In this document: positions 52,359 to 60,598 of the stretch, piece by piece
Layout of the letters: every line of letters begins with the position of its first letter
Position numbering within the stretch: position 1 is the stretch's first letter
From: Chryseobacterium indoltheticum
GTDB lineage: Bacteria; Bacteroidota; Bacteroidia; Flavobacteriales; Weeksellaceae
Length of the DNA: 64,000 bases
Direction of reading: 5' to 3'
Assembly (NCBI RefSeq): GCF_003815915.1
Contig: NZ_CP033929.1
Span: 3,348,001-3,412,000 of the forward strand
Translations under genes and position numbers: made by a program
Notes under the pieces: generated by a model
What the model was told of the DNA's origin: nothing
The model's database searches: none
What the model saw: the letters and a program-made list of their open reading frames with translations, nothing else

Positions 52359-54212
52359 ATGAAAACAAAACTTCTTTCTCTATTGGTCATAACCAGCGCA
52401 TTGATGAGTGCTCAGACCAAAAAAGTCCTTTTTATAGGGATTGACGGATGCAGGCCAGATGTGATGATGTCATCCAATACCCCTAACATCAAGGCATTAT
52501 TGCCGACATCAATTTACTCTTTAGATGCCATTACCCTGGCTCCGACATGGAGTGGAAACGGCTGGAGTACGATGCTTTCAGGAGTATTCCATAATAAACA
52601 TAATGTACAGGACAACAATTTTACGGCTCCCAATTTTACAGCTTATCCCGATTTTCTTTCAAGGATTGAAACCTACAATTCAAATTTAAAAACCATCTCC
52701 CTGGCACACTGGGCGCCCATCAACAATACTATTATTCAGAATGCAGATGTAAAAACCAACTTCTCAACTGATCTTGCAGTTAAAAATGCAGCGGTTAATG
52801 CCCTGCAAAATGATAATCCTGATGTGCTTTTTGTAGATTTTGATGATGTGGATCATGCAGGCCATTCGTACGGCTTTTCTTCGGCTGTACCTCAATATGT
52901 CAATTCCATTCAAACCACGGATACATACATAGGTGAAATCCTGACGGCAATGAAAAACAGAAGTACGTACAACAACGAAAACTGGTTGGTAGTATTTACC
53001 ACCGATCATGGGGCTACAGATACTGCCCACGGTGGAGCCAACCTTTCGGAGAGAGATATTTTTTCCATTTACTCCAATCCATCATTTACGTCTCAGCAAA
53101 TCACCAAAACTCAAAGTCAGAATACTCCAACCTATAACCGTCTGAATTTTCCTGCAGGAACGTTTGCAAAACCTATAGTTCAAACGGCCTTTAATTTCGG
53201 AACCAATCAGGACTTTACGATAGAATTTTGGGTGAAGCCAAATGCCAATTACAGCAGTGATCCAGTATTGATTGGTAATAAAAATTGGAACAGTGGAACT
53301 AACAAAGGCTTTGTCATTTCAGGATATTCGGGGCAGACCTTTAAAATGAATATTGGTGACGGAAGTAACAGATTGGATTTAATTGGTGGAAAACTTGTGA
53401 CGAATCAGTGGAAACATATCGCTGTAACATTCGACAGAGATGGTCTGGCAACAATGTATGACGACGGAGTCCCCGTAACTGTTGGGAAAATGAATACCAT
53501 AGGTGACATCACTTCAAATTTACCGCTGACCATTAATCAGGATGGAACCAATACATATGGTGTTAATCTCGCTGCCTCATACAAGGACGTAAGAATTTGG
53601 AATGCTAAACTATCGAATGAAACAATTGTTCAGTGGGCAAATCAGGATGTTACAAGTTCGCATCCTTTTTACTCTAATCTTTTAGCCAATTATAAAATGA
53701 CTGAGGCATCAGGAAATACCTTAACAGATTCGGGACCATTGGGCAATAATGCAACGATTACCGGTTCTCCGACAAGAGATCTTCAGACCTCAGAAACATT
53801 TACCATTCAGAATTATCTGAACACACCTAGGCAAACCGACCACTTTCCTACAGTACTCAACTGGCTTTGTATCCCGGTACTGACTGCCTGGGGAATTGAC
53901 GGAACCAACAGAATCCCGACGTGTGATCTTGGAAGCTTAGCCGTAAATGAAGCAGTAAAAAGCAATTCAGATATTAAAATTTATCCTAATCCTGCTAAGA
54001 ACGAGGTAACGGTGAAATTTAAATCAACTGAAAATAAAATCAATCTGCAGATTATTGATTTTTCAGGTAAGACTTTTTTAAATAAAGATGTACAGTCATC
54101 CACAGGTGATTACAATGAAAAACTAAACATTTCAGCTCTTCCCAATGCGACCTATTTTATTGTCGTGAAAGAAGGTACTAAAAGGACACAGAAAACATTG
54201 ATCAAAAACTAA
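52359..54212 (+). CDS. Secreted type I phosphodiesterase with LamG domain and T9SS sorting domain
   Basis: A 617-residue exported enzyme. After a signal peptide (cleavage after LMSAQ), residues 22-250 and about 480-530 form an alkaline-phosphatase-superfamily phosphodiesterase domain: LFIGIDGCRPDVM, the Thr nucleophile region LAPTWSGNGWSTML, VDFDDVDHAGHSYG and TTDHGATDTAHGG carry the metal ligands. A LamG/concanavalin-like domain (about 270-450, QDFTIEFWVKPNANYSSDPV) is inserted. The C-terminus is a type A T9SS domain (IKIYPNPAKNEVTVKF). It would act on the surface, releasing phosphate or phosphonate esters that the receptor imports. Confidence 0.87.
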   Translation: MKTKLLSLLVITSALMSAQTKKVLFIGIDGCRPDVMMSSNTPNIKALLPTSIYSLDAITLAPTWSGNGWSTMLSGVFHNKHNVQDNNFTAPNFTAYPDFLSRIETYNSNLKTISLAHWAPINNTIIQNADVKTNFSTDLAVKNAAVNALQNDNPDVLFVDFDDVDHAGHSYGFSSAVPQYVNSIQTTDTYIGEILTAMKNRSTYNNENWLVVFTTDHGATDTAHGGANLSERDIFSIYSNPSFTSQQITKTQSQNTPTYNRLNFPAGTFAKPIVQTAFNFGTNQDFTIEFWVKPNANYSSDPVLIGNKNWNSGTNKGFVISGYSGQTFKMNIGDGSNRLDLIGGKLVTNQWKHIAVTFDRDGLATMYDDGVPVTVGKMNTIGDITSNLPLTINQDGTNTYGVNLAASYKDVRIWNAKLSNETIVQWANQDVTSSHPFYSNLLANYKMTEASGNTLTDSGPLGNNATITGSPTRDLQTSETFTIQNYLNTPRQTDHFPTVLNWLCIPVLTAWGIDGTNRIPTCDLGSLAVNEAVKSNSDIKIYPNPAKNEVTVKFKSTENKINLQIIDFSGKTFLNKDVQSSTGDYNEKLNISALPNATYFIVVKEGTKRTQKTLIKN

Positions 54213-54235
54213 TAGTTAGAACAGTTAATTTTTGG

Positions 54236-54270
54236 AGTACAGACTGATTTTTTGGTCTGTACTTTTTTTT
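54236..54270 (+). terminator. Terminator of the phosphonate-type operon
   Basis: Nine-base stem AGTACAGAC/GTCTGTACT (54236-54244, 54255-54263) followed by a run of eight T. Confidence 0.9.
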
Positions 54271-54522
54271 ACCAAAAAAAAATATAATTTGAATGTTGAT
54301 CCGTTTCCATTGTAATTTTGAACTTCAACATTTTTTTTTGGCCTTTTTAATGATCAATTTAGTCTCAAAGAACGATAAGAAAATGATTTGTAAACTAGTT
54401 GTAAATGTAATGTTTAGTACAATCAAAAAATTGCTTTTTTGCAAAAATATCTTCAACATATTAATCAATATTAGAGAAATGTCTTTAATATTTCACATTA
54501 ATTCAAACACCACAAGGACTAC

Positions 54523-54557
54523 TGACAGACTGTTGTCACAAAGTCAGCGTATTTTTG
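54523..54557 (+). promoter_or_regulatory. Palindrome and -7 box before the VOC gene
   Basis: TGACA-N6-TGTCA (54523-54538) is a perfect dyad. TATTTTTG (54550-54557) matches TAnnTTTG and lies 19 bases before the VOC-family ATG. The dyad would cover the -33 region, the position of a repressor site. Confidence 0.4.
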
Positions 54558-54576
54558 TTTCAGAAAATTAAGCATT

Positions 54577-54987
54577 ATGAATTTAGTATCTATCAGAATA
54601 ATTACTGTCAATGTGGAGGCTTTAATAAAATTTTATGAACACATCACAAAATTGACTATTAAACGCTTTACTCCTGACTTTGCAGAATTACAGACGAAAA
54701 CAGCTACTTTGGCTATTGCAAGTATTAATACACTTCAGTTTTTCGGTGGTGAAAGTGTAGCTCAGGCAGCTAAAAACCGGACAGCAATTATTGAATTTAT
54801 GGTTGAGGATGTAGAAAAAGAATATAATAGACTAGCACCTTTTTTAGAACCATATATTGTACAAAGGCCGACGATAATGCCGTGGGGAAATAATTCTTTC
54901 TTATTTAGAGATCCTGACGGAAATCTGGTCAATTTATTTACTCCAACTACATTGAAAGCAATTAAGAAATTTGAGCCTACAAATTAA
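54577..54987 (+). CDS. VOC-family (glyoxalase/bleomycin-resistance fold) protein
   Basis: A 136-residue protein with two beta-alpha-beta-beta-beta repeats: VSIRIITVNVEALIKFYEHI near the start and FLFRDPDGNLVNLFTP near the end, the latter being the classic VOC motif with the metal-ligand Glu position occupied by Asn/Leu here (NLVNLF instead of N-x-x-E-x). The first metal ligand, normally a His at the start, is also absent (VSIRI), so it may not be a metalloenzyme. Substrate unknown. Single gene with its own promoter and terminator. Confidence 0.85.
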   Translation: MNLVSIRIITVNVEALIKFYEHITKLTIKRFTPDFAELQTKTATLAIASINTLQFFGGESVAQAAKNRTAIIEFMVEDVEKEYNRLAPFLEPYIVQRPTIMPWGNNSFLFRDPDGNLVNLFTPTTLKAIKKFEPTN

Positions 54988-55007
54988 AATCACTGTGATA
55001 ATAAGCG

Positions 55008-55040
55008 AAAACACCAATAGTTAATTATCGGTGCTTTTTA
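55008..55040 (+). terminator. Terminator after the VOC gene
   Basis: CACCAATA (55012-55019) pairs with TATCGGTG (55026-55033) with one mismatch, extended by A/T pairs and followed by a T run. Confidence 0.7.
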
Positions 55041-55375
55041 AGTTTTTAATGCAATCTTTTTTTGAGATTTTTTGCTGTTGTTAGGGTTTACAAAGCACAT
55101 CAAACATTCGGCAATTTAATTTAATAAAATCCAAATAAGTTTTTGCTCATTTTTTAAGATAATATTTTATGCTGAGTGTGTGAACTTATGGGTCTTAAGA
55201 TCCACTAGCACAAAACATTTCAGGTAATAGTTATAAAATACAAGATCTATATATAAATCTTAAGCATCTGTCAATGTTTCTTGGAAGTGTCCTTAGTATT
55301 TCAATTTCCTTCAATAGAATTTAAATAAGGTCTTTGATTTTTCGTACTTAATATTATTGATCTGTATTCGTCATT
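55041..55375. other. Intergenic stretch with nothing recognised
   Basis: AT-rich stretch between the VOC gene and the end of a minus-strand membrane protein gene. A GGGTCTTAAGATCC near-palindrome near 55191 is the only visible structure. Confidence 0.4.
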
Positions 55376-55759
55376 TTAATGGCTGCAATTTTTTTTAATT
55401 TTACTTCCAATCAGAACAAAAGGGATAATCCCTGTAAGCAACAATGCCCAGAACCATAAGGGATGAATAATGCTTATCCACAACCATATTACGATCAACA
55501 GGATGCTGATTGCCGTTATATACTGCTCTCTTTTTTCCCCGCCAAATAATGATATTACCATACCTCCTGCAATACAATTAAGATAAACGCATACTAATTT
55601 GGTGATAAGCTGAATGATATCATAAGAAGTCCATGTAAGCCGATTAAACAGCTGCATAGAAGCGGGAAAGAAAATGCCCTGTATTTTAGCAAATACTGAA
55701 CTTAAAAGACCAATGGTTCCAAATCCAAAAATGATGGAAAATATTTTTTTGAAGTTCAT
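55376..55759 (-). CDS. Small integral membrane protein of unknown function
   Basis: A 127-residue protein with about four membrane segments (IFSIIFGFGTIGLLSSVF, a middle segment near residues 50-70, ITAISILLIVIWLWI and WFWALLLTGIIPFVLI). The ATG at 55759 is preferred over the adjacent GTG at 55762. It starts 3 bases after the stop of the FAD monooxygenase and so is its operon partner, probably under the same AraC control. No family recognised. Confidence 0.7.
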   Translation of the reverse strand: MNFKKIFSIIFGFGTIGLLSSVFAKIQGIFFPASMQLFNRLTWTSYDIIQLITKLVCVYLNCIAGGMVISLFGGEKREQYITAISILLIVIWLWISIIHPLWFWALLLTGIIPFVLIGSKIKKNCSH

Positions 55760-55762
55760 CAC

Positions 55763-56935
55763 TTAACTGATTTTAAAATTCAATTGATCTTCGGTGAGTA
55801 TGATCGGATCAGTCATAATCTTTTTAAGTTCGATGTCAGAAGCCGCCCTGAAAGTATTGATAAACTGATGAAGCTGCTGCTCATCGGCAGGGATAAAAGA
55901 GGTAGCATTATTTCTCGCATTACTTTGGAATTTGTGGATAATCGGTTGCATCAATCCATTATAATTGTTGAAGGCGGATCTTAAATCATCAGGTGTTTTG
56001 TTGATAAAATGAGACAATGCCTTAGCTCCATAGATTGAAAGTGATGCCCCCATTCCTGAAAGTGCGGTGGGACAATAGCCTGCATCACCAAGCAAAACCA
56101 TATTTCCATTGACTAAGTCAGGTGCGTCTACCATTCCCATCTTATCGATGAACATCATGCCTTCTTCAGCAAAACGATTGAGCAGATCCGTTACTTCGAT
56201 GCCATAATGACCGAAAGAGCGGTATAACAGTTCCGCCGGTCTTTCCTTCATCGTTGCGAGATCACCTTTATGGTGGATATAACATTGGATAGCAATTTCA
56301 TTATTAGCAATCGGATAAATAGAGAGCATCTTATTCACATCGATATAAATTTTAAAATCACCCACATTACAGGAATGTTCAATTTGCAGTCTTCCACCCA
56401 TATAAAGTGTATTGAAATCTACTATTCGAGCATTCGTGAAGTAACGTTCCCGTGTTGAAGAACGTAAACCCTCAGAAATAATAATGATATCAGCTTCCAT
56501 TTCGCGTCCGTCAGATAATACCACCTCTGTTCTCTCGCCTATTGAAGTAAGTTTGGAAATCGTTGTGTTGAAAAATACATTTATCTGACCTTTTAAACAA
56601 TCATATAACACATTATGAAGTTGACCACGGGAAATCAGTACGGAACGTTCAATATTCTCGTTCATCTTTTCATAGCTGATATGTTGAATAACCTGCCCGT
56701 CTTTTTCTAAAAAGCTTACAAACTCGGATGGAGAAGATACTGCCTGCAGTTCTGCAGTCAAACCGAGTTCCTCCATGATCCTGACGCCAAAGCTCTTAAG
56801 TGATATCAGGAAACCTGACTTCGCAAAGGAAGAAGCCCTGTCAATTACGGTAACCTGATGTCCTTGTGTTGACAGCAATTTTGCTGCAGTCAATCCTGCA
56901 ATTCCTCCGCCTGATATTAATATATTTTTTCTCAT
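55763..56935 (-). CDS. FAD-dependent monooxygenase (PHBH/TetX fold)
   Basis: A 390-residue class A flavin monooxygenase. Motifs in order: GGGIAGLTAAKLLSTQG (ADP of FAD), LRSSTRERYF (DG-like motif), and VLLGDAGYCPTALSGMGASLSI (GD motif that binds the FAD ribityl chain). Relatives hydroxylate aromatic compounds or inactivate tetracyclines (TetX); sequence alone does not settle which. It is divergent from an AraC-family regulator with a repeat operator between them, suggesting an inducible detoxification or catabolic enzyme. Confidence 0.88.
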   Translation of the reverse strand: MRKNILISGGGIAGLTAAKLLSTQGHQVTVIDRASSFAKSGFLISLKSFGVRIMEELGLTAELQAVSSPSEFVSFLEKDGQVIQHISYEKMNENIERSVLISRGQLHNVLYDCLKGQINVFFNTTISKLTSIGERTEVVLSDGREMEADIIIISEGLRSSTRERYFTNARIVDFNTLYMGGRLQIEHSCNVGDFKIYIDVNKMLSIYPIANNEIAIQCYIHHKGDLATMKERPAELLYRSFGHYGIEVTDLLNRFAEEGMMFIDKMGMVDAPDLVNGNMVLLGDAGYCPTALSGMGASLSIYGAKALSHFINKTPDDLRSAFNNYNGLMQPIIHKFQSNARNNATSFIPADEQQLHQFINTFRAASDIELKKIMTDPIILTEDQLNFKIS

Positions 56936-56961
56936 TTCTAAAAAATTTTAAATTCTTATTG

Positions 56962-56969
56962 CAAAATTA
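56962..56969 (-). promoter_or_regulatory. -7 box of the monooxygenase operon
   Basis: TAATTTTG on the minus strand matches TAnnTTTG, 26 bases before the monooxygenase ATG. The AraC-type repeats begin about 18 bases further upstream, where an activator would sit. Confidence 0.5.
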
Positions 56970-56986
56970 GCTTTACATTTAAGGAT

Positions 56987-57018
56987 AAAATAGTCCAATT
57001 TATAATAAAAATAGTCCA
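56987..57018. promoter_or_regulatory. Direct-repeat operator in the AraC/monooxygenase divergent region
   Basis: AAAATAGTCCA occurs at 56987-56997 and 57008-57018, a perfect 11-base direct repeat with a 21-base period (two helical turns), ending 4 bases before the AraC-family ATG. Direct repeats with this spacing are typical binding sites of AraC-family dimers. The second copy would also block the regulator's own translation-start region, suggesting autoregulation. Confidence 0.7.
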
Positions 57019-57022
57019 TAAA

Positions 57023-57997
57023 ATGAGCTCAACAAACAACGAGAAGCAAATGCTTGATTTGGCAGAGAAATTAGGAATGCCAGCATCTGATTTTAGTGCC
57101 ACTATGCATCTCTTGAGGCTCAACGAGATTCATATCGTTGATATGCTCCCTGAAATGCTGCTGATGATCAGGTCTGTGATTGCAGAGGAGACATTTATAT
57201 ACAAAAGAAAACCTGTTAATACTGTAACGAAAGGCCTGCTTTTTTCTTTCCAGAACATCTTTAATCATTCCTCGAATAATCATACATATCAATATTCTGA
57301 AAAATCCCTCCAGGCAAGACCACATATTCGTGTAACGCCATTGCATCTGGAAAGCGAAGTAGTATTTCCAAAAGGGCTTACCATTACCCAGATTACGATA
57401 CTGATCGAATTCGATTTTCTTAAAAGTTTCATTGGCAAAGATCAAGAGACATTCCGTTATCTGTTCGATGATGAAAAAACATTTTTGATTGAAGAATTTA
57501 TGTCGCCGGAGATGGCTGATCTTGTTACTGAGATTGCCGGAACTCCGGTATCCGGTATACTTTCCGAAGCTTACTACAAATTAAGAGCACTGGAGCTGTT
57601 ATACCTGCTTTTTAAAAACCTTTCCAAGCGACAATATGTCCAATATCAAAGCCTTCGTGGTGATGAAATAGCAGCTCTTTACCGTGTAAGGGATGCGATT
57701 TCATTTTCTCTTGACGATCCTTTGACACAAGACGAACTGGTAAAAATAAGTGGTATGAATGTGCTAAAGCTCAGAAAGCTTTTCAAACAAATTTTTGGGA
57801 AAGGTATCTACGAATACTGCCAATACCTAAGAATGAAGGAAGCAGCAAGATTGATGCAGGAAAAACATCTTTCAGTTTCTGAAGCCGGATATCAGTTAGG
57901 CTTTACTAATTTGAGTTATTTCGGAAGGTTGTTTGAGCAGCATTTTGGAATGAAACCTAAGAAATGGAGCGCTCAGCATGGACTGAAAGGCAAATAA
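57023..57997 (+). CDS. AraC-family transcriptional regulator
   Basis: A 324-residue cytoplasmic regulator. The N-terminal 210 residues form a sensor domain without recognisable motifs. The C-terminal 110 residues hold the two helix-turn-helix units of AraC/XylS proteins (TQDELVKISGMNVLKLRKLF and VSEAGYQLGFTNLSYFGRLF, ending FGMKPKKW). The layout resembles PchR/YbtA-type regulators. It is transcribed divergently from the FAD monooxygenase with 87 bases between them, which contain its probable operator. Confidence 0.9.
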   Translation: MSSTNNEKQMLDLAEKLGMPASDFSATMHLLRLNEIHIVDMLPEMLLMIRSVIAEETFIYKRKPVNTVTKGLLFSFQNIFNHSSNNHTYQYSEKSLQARPHIRVTPLHLESEVVFPKGLTITQITILIEFDFLKSFIGKDQETFRYLFDDEKTFLIEEFMSPEMADLVTEIAGTPVSGILSEAYYKLRALELLYLLFKNLSKRQYVQYQSLRGDEIAALYRVRDAISFSLDDPLTQDELVKISGMNVLKLRKLFKQIFGKGIYEYCQYLRMKEAARLMQEKHLSVSEAGYQLGFTNLSYFGRLFEQHFGMKPKKWSAQHGLKGK

Positions 57998-58066
57998 GTA
58001 CATTTCTAATAATCGTTTTCTGAGACCAATTACTTATATCATTGCACCTAAAGCGAAAAGGTGATT

Positions 58067-59230
58067 TCATATTTTTCCTTTTAGCACTGAATGTATTGAG
58101 TGTAGCGACAGTTTGCTGTGATCCAAGTTCCAGAATGGATCATTATTGTTTATGACAAAAAAGGTTTTACCAAATATATCAAATTCTCTTACATAACAGT
58201 AAAATAAAAGTTTGGAAATTGTAATAGCAGTTTTTTTGCCCTTATAGTTCAAAATTGTGTACAGAGACTGATGAGTTCCGTCAATATGTACAAATTGGGC
58301 TAAGATTTGTTCTTTTAGAAAGATTCTTCTACCTGCTACTGTCCATCCCTCCGTCCTTTTAACCCTCCCTTTATCAGATATCAAGAACCTTTCATCAAAA
58401 CCAGGAATAGGCTTCCATCCTTCATCCGGCAGATCCTGTAAAGACATATTCATACATGCAGGAGGTTTTTTATGGTCAACACTTGGTTTTCCCAGTTTTT
58501 TCCAAAGAGAAACATTCAACACATCAGGTTTACTATCACCTTGGCCACTCACTTTAAAATCTGCTTTCTCGGGAATATAGGATTGCAGAAACCAACGGAA
58601 TCCACCAGCTGTCAAAAATTCTTTATGGATAACATCCATGATAGATTCAGCACTTTGTCCTATTTGTTTGGCAGCTTCATAAATACTGTCAAATGAAGAA
58701 ACCAGTTTACCTTCTACTGTGTATTGATTAACCGGTTGCTGATAGATAACATGGCGGTTTCTTGCTCTATTGCCTGTGAATATTCTTAAGCGTCTTTCAC
58801 TTGCTGAAACCTTTAATAAATTACAGGAATGAACATGAAGTCCGTTACCGTTCTTTGAGATAATTGCAATGCGCCGGTCATTCAAATCAAACCTTTCGTT
58901 AAAATGATAATATACCAGACGGGCTACTGATTTTCTATATTTTTTACCTTCCAGGGATAAGGTACAATGAACATTATAGCTATTGCTTTTAAGATAAGCA
59001 TTTGATTGCTTCACAAAAATTAGTTTCATTATTAACTCCGGCAGCTTCCAATCGTGTCCTGTTGGAAGAGAAACAAAACGTTCTCTGCTCTTTAACCGCC
59101 CATAGTTTGAAATGGCATAATTTTCAAAACCTTCGATCAGTTTCCATTCTTCATTTTGAAGATTTCTCAAAGAAGTGCTGTACAGGACTTCTTTTACATA
59201 CTCATCTTCAAATTCTTCGGGAAGTCTCAT
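58067..59230 (-). CDS. NUMOD4/NUMOD1 protein with degenerate HNH halves
   Basis: A 387-residue protein built as NUMOD4 (EEWKLIEGFENYAISNYGRL, about residues 27-50), an HNH-like segment (about 100-145), NUMOD1 (QYTVEGKLVSSFDSIYEAAK, about 168-215), a second NUMOD4 (EGWKPIPGFDERFLISDKGR, about 272-296) and a second HNH-like segment to the end. In homing-type endonucleases the HNH segment carries D-H before a G-N; here the first reads IISKNGNG and the second FVINNNDP, so both catalytic His positions are lost. It is probably a DNA-binding protein rather than a nuclease. Single gene at the edge of the accessory island. Confidence 0.78.
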   Translation of the reverse strand: MRLPEEFEDEYVKEVLYSTSLRNLQNEEWKLIEGFENYAISNYGRLKSRERFVSLPTGHDWKLPELIMKLIFVKQSNAYLKSNSYNVHCTLSLEGKKYRKSVARLVYYHFNERFDLNDRRIAIISKNGNGLHVHSCNLLKVSASERRLRIFTGNRARNRHVIYQQPVNQYTVEGKLVSSFDSIYEAAKQIGQSAESIMDVIHKEFLTAGGFRWFLQSYIPEKADFKVSGQGDSKPDVLNVSLWKKLGKPSVDHKKPPACMNMSLQDLPDEGWKPIPGFDERFLISDKGRVKRTEGWTVAGRRIFLKEQILAQFVHIDGTHQSLYTILNYKGKKTAITISKLLFYCYVREFDIFGKTFFVINNNDPFWNLDHSKLSLHSIHSVLKGKI

Positions 59231-59356
59231 ACCTGTCTACAAAAAATAGATTATACTTTTCAGCTAACTGACCGTTACAAAAATATAAAAACTTTCTACT
59301 TAGATCTATACTCAGCTAAAATGATGTTAAATTGCTTATTCTAAAACAATATCGTA

Positions 59357-59524
59357 TTATAATATTTTCTCATCTTTAAAGTAATCATTGATGTTAAGTG
59401 TGTGTTTTTTTCTTTGTTCAAAGAATATTTTATTTTTGATTTCAACCGGCAAAGGCAATTCTCCTCGACCAATTATCTTCGGATCAGTACTCGTATTTAT
59501 CTCACAATAATTCTTCTGTTTCAT
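59357..59524 (-). CDS. Very small orphan ORF
   Basis: A 55-residue open frame starting MKQKNYCEINTSTDPKIIG and ending NINDYFKDEKIL. Composition is protein-like, and the frame starts 56 bases after the AACGTT end of repeat copy B, the same arrangement as other genes of this island. It could be the C-terminal remnant of a larger protein. No family recognised. Confidence 0.4.
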   Translation of the reverse strand: MKQKNYCEINTSTDPKIIGRGELPLPVEIKNKIFFEQRKKHTLNINDYFKDEKIL

Positions 59525-59579
59525 TCATTCCTTGGTTTACTACCGTTAAGATGCGTTTTTTGAAACTTAGTCTTAGTTT

Positions 59580-59665
59580 AACGTTTCGGGCTTGGCGATG
59601 GCGGGCAGATCGATCTACCGAAGCTCAAAACTTGGATTGATGACTTTCCGCCTACTATTTCAAAC
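59580..59665 (-). repeat. Cassette-boundary repeat, copy B
   Basis: On the minus strand this follows the SUKH-like gene by a few bases, contains GGCGG...CCGCC inverted parts (about 59651-59647 and 59605-59600), and ends CGCCAAGCCCGAAACGTT (59597-59580). That end matches copies A and C. Confidence 0.55.
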
Positions 59666-59671
59666 CCCTTA

Positions 59672-60346
59672 TTACCTGCATGTTATTTTCTTCGTAATAA
59701 GGTCTAATGTTATATTCGTTTTTTCACAATCGCCTCCACCATCAGAATGAAATACCCATAAGGAATTGTTGTCCCGACTGTCAATAAATAATATTCGTGT
59801 ATTCTCGTAGCCAATCGCCAAACAATATGAAAGTTCAGTCAGACTAAACTGTTGTTCTTTTGTCGTTTGCGGTTTTTCTTCAATTATTTCCTCTAAGGAG
59901 CTTGCAAAACCTTTAAGTTGTCTAATTGTCAAATATGATTTTCCGTCCACATTTATTTTTTCACAAAGTTCGTTTAAGTTATAAAGGTAAAAGTCATCTT
60001 CGTCTGCAAAAATTGATATTACAGAATTAAAGTTGTTACCTGTCAAATAGTCAAAATAATCAGTCGGTATTTCAATTTTTGCTTTTGCAAGAATAGCCGT
60101 TAATTGTTTGATTGTTTTCTTCTTTTTCTCCACTACAATCTTCGGTTCTGAAAAACCAAATCCGTCAGCTTTCCATTGAACTGTGTCAAACTGAAATTGT
60201 CTTTCGCATTTTGGGCAATGCAGAAACATAAAAGTCATCCTTTTTTCTGCCGCTGATTTTAAAAATTCAAAGTCATTCTTTTCCATTTCTAAAGGGTCAA
60301 AGTTTTTTCCGCAGTCCCAAGGATAAGGGCAAATAATTTCTTTCAT
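59672..60346 (-). CDS. SUKH (SMI1/KNR4)-like protein with N-terminal zinc ribbon
   Basis: A 224-residue protein. The N-terminus has paired cysteines (CPYPWDC and CPKCERQF), likely a zinc ribbon. From about residue 80 the sequence follows a SUKH/SMI1-KNR4 pattern: IEIPTDYFDYLTGNN, DDFYLYNLNELCEKI, SYCLAIGYENTRILFIDSRD and SLWVFHSDGGGDCEK. SUKH proteins are the commonest immunity family of bacterial polymorphic toxins. No toxin gene is next to it, so it may be an orphan immunity gene. It is flanked by repeat copies C and B. Confidence 0.72.
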   Translation of the reverse strand: MKEIICPYPWDCGKNFDPLEMEKNDFEFLKSAAEKRMTFMFLHCPKCERQFQFDTVQWKADGFGFSEPKIVVEKKKKTIKQLTAILAKAKIEIPTDYFDYLTGNNFNSVISIFADEDDFYLYNLNELCEKINVDGKSYLTIRQLKGFASSLEEIIEEKPQTTKEQQFSLTELSYCLAIGYENTRILFIDSRDNNSLWVFHSDGGGDCEKTNITLDLITKKITCR

Positions 60347-60379
60347 TCTGTCTGTATGATGATTGTGTTAAATAGCAGG

Positions 60380-60387
60380 CAAATGTA
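60380..60387 (-). promoter_or_regulatory. -7 box of the SUKH-like gene
   Basis: TACATTTG on the minus strand matches TAnnTTTG, 34 bases before the ATG. It lies between the AACGTT end of repeat copy C and the gene, so this unit seems to carry its own promoter. Confidence 0.45.
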
Positions 60388-60462
60388 TACATCTATTTTC
60401 AGTCACATGACCTAATCAAAGATAAAAAATCATTTTCTAGGATTTAATTTTCACCTATGGAT

Positions 60463-60598
60463 AACGTTCCGGGTCTTTGCGATGGTGAGGAAATCGAAGC
60501 ACAAATCTTCAATTTTGCAAAAAAATTCAATAAAGAACTGCATTAAACTTTGCGGCGTCGCCACCTATTGCAAAATCCGCATTGTGAGATTTGCATTT
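60463..60598 (-). repeat. Cassette-boundary repeat, copy C
   Basis: On the minus strand it begins right after the stop of the secreted-protein gene, contains GCGGATTTTG (as copy A does), and ends CGCAAAGACCCGGAACGTT (60481-60463), matching copies A and B. Confidence 0.55.

Noticed and set aside
54293..54571. 92-residue plus-strand open frame before the VOC gene
   Set aside because: It starts at TTG, begins inside the terminator region, has a composition typical of translated AT-rich spacer (Phe, Ile, Asn, Lys) and covers the VOC promoter. No family resemblance.
55763..56935. Tetracycline-inactivating enzyme Tet(X)
   Set aside because: Only the general class A monooxygenase motifs match; identity to Tet(X) cannot be judged here and many family members act on other compounds.
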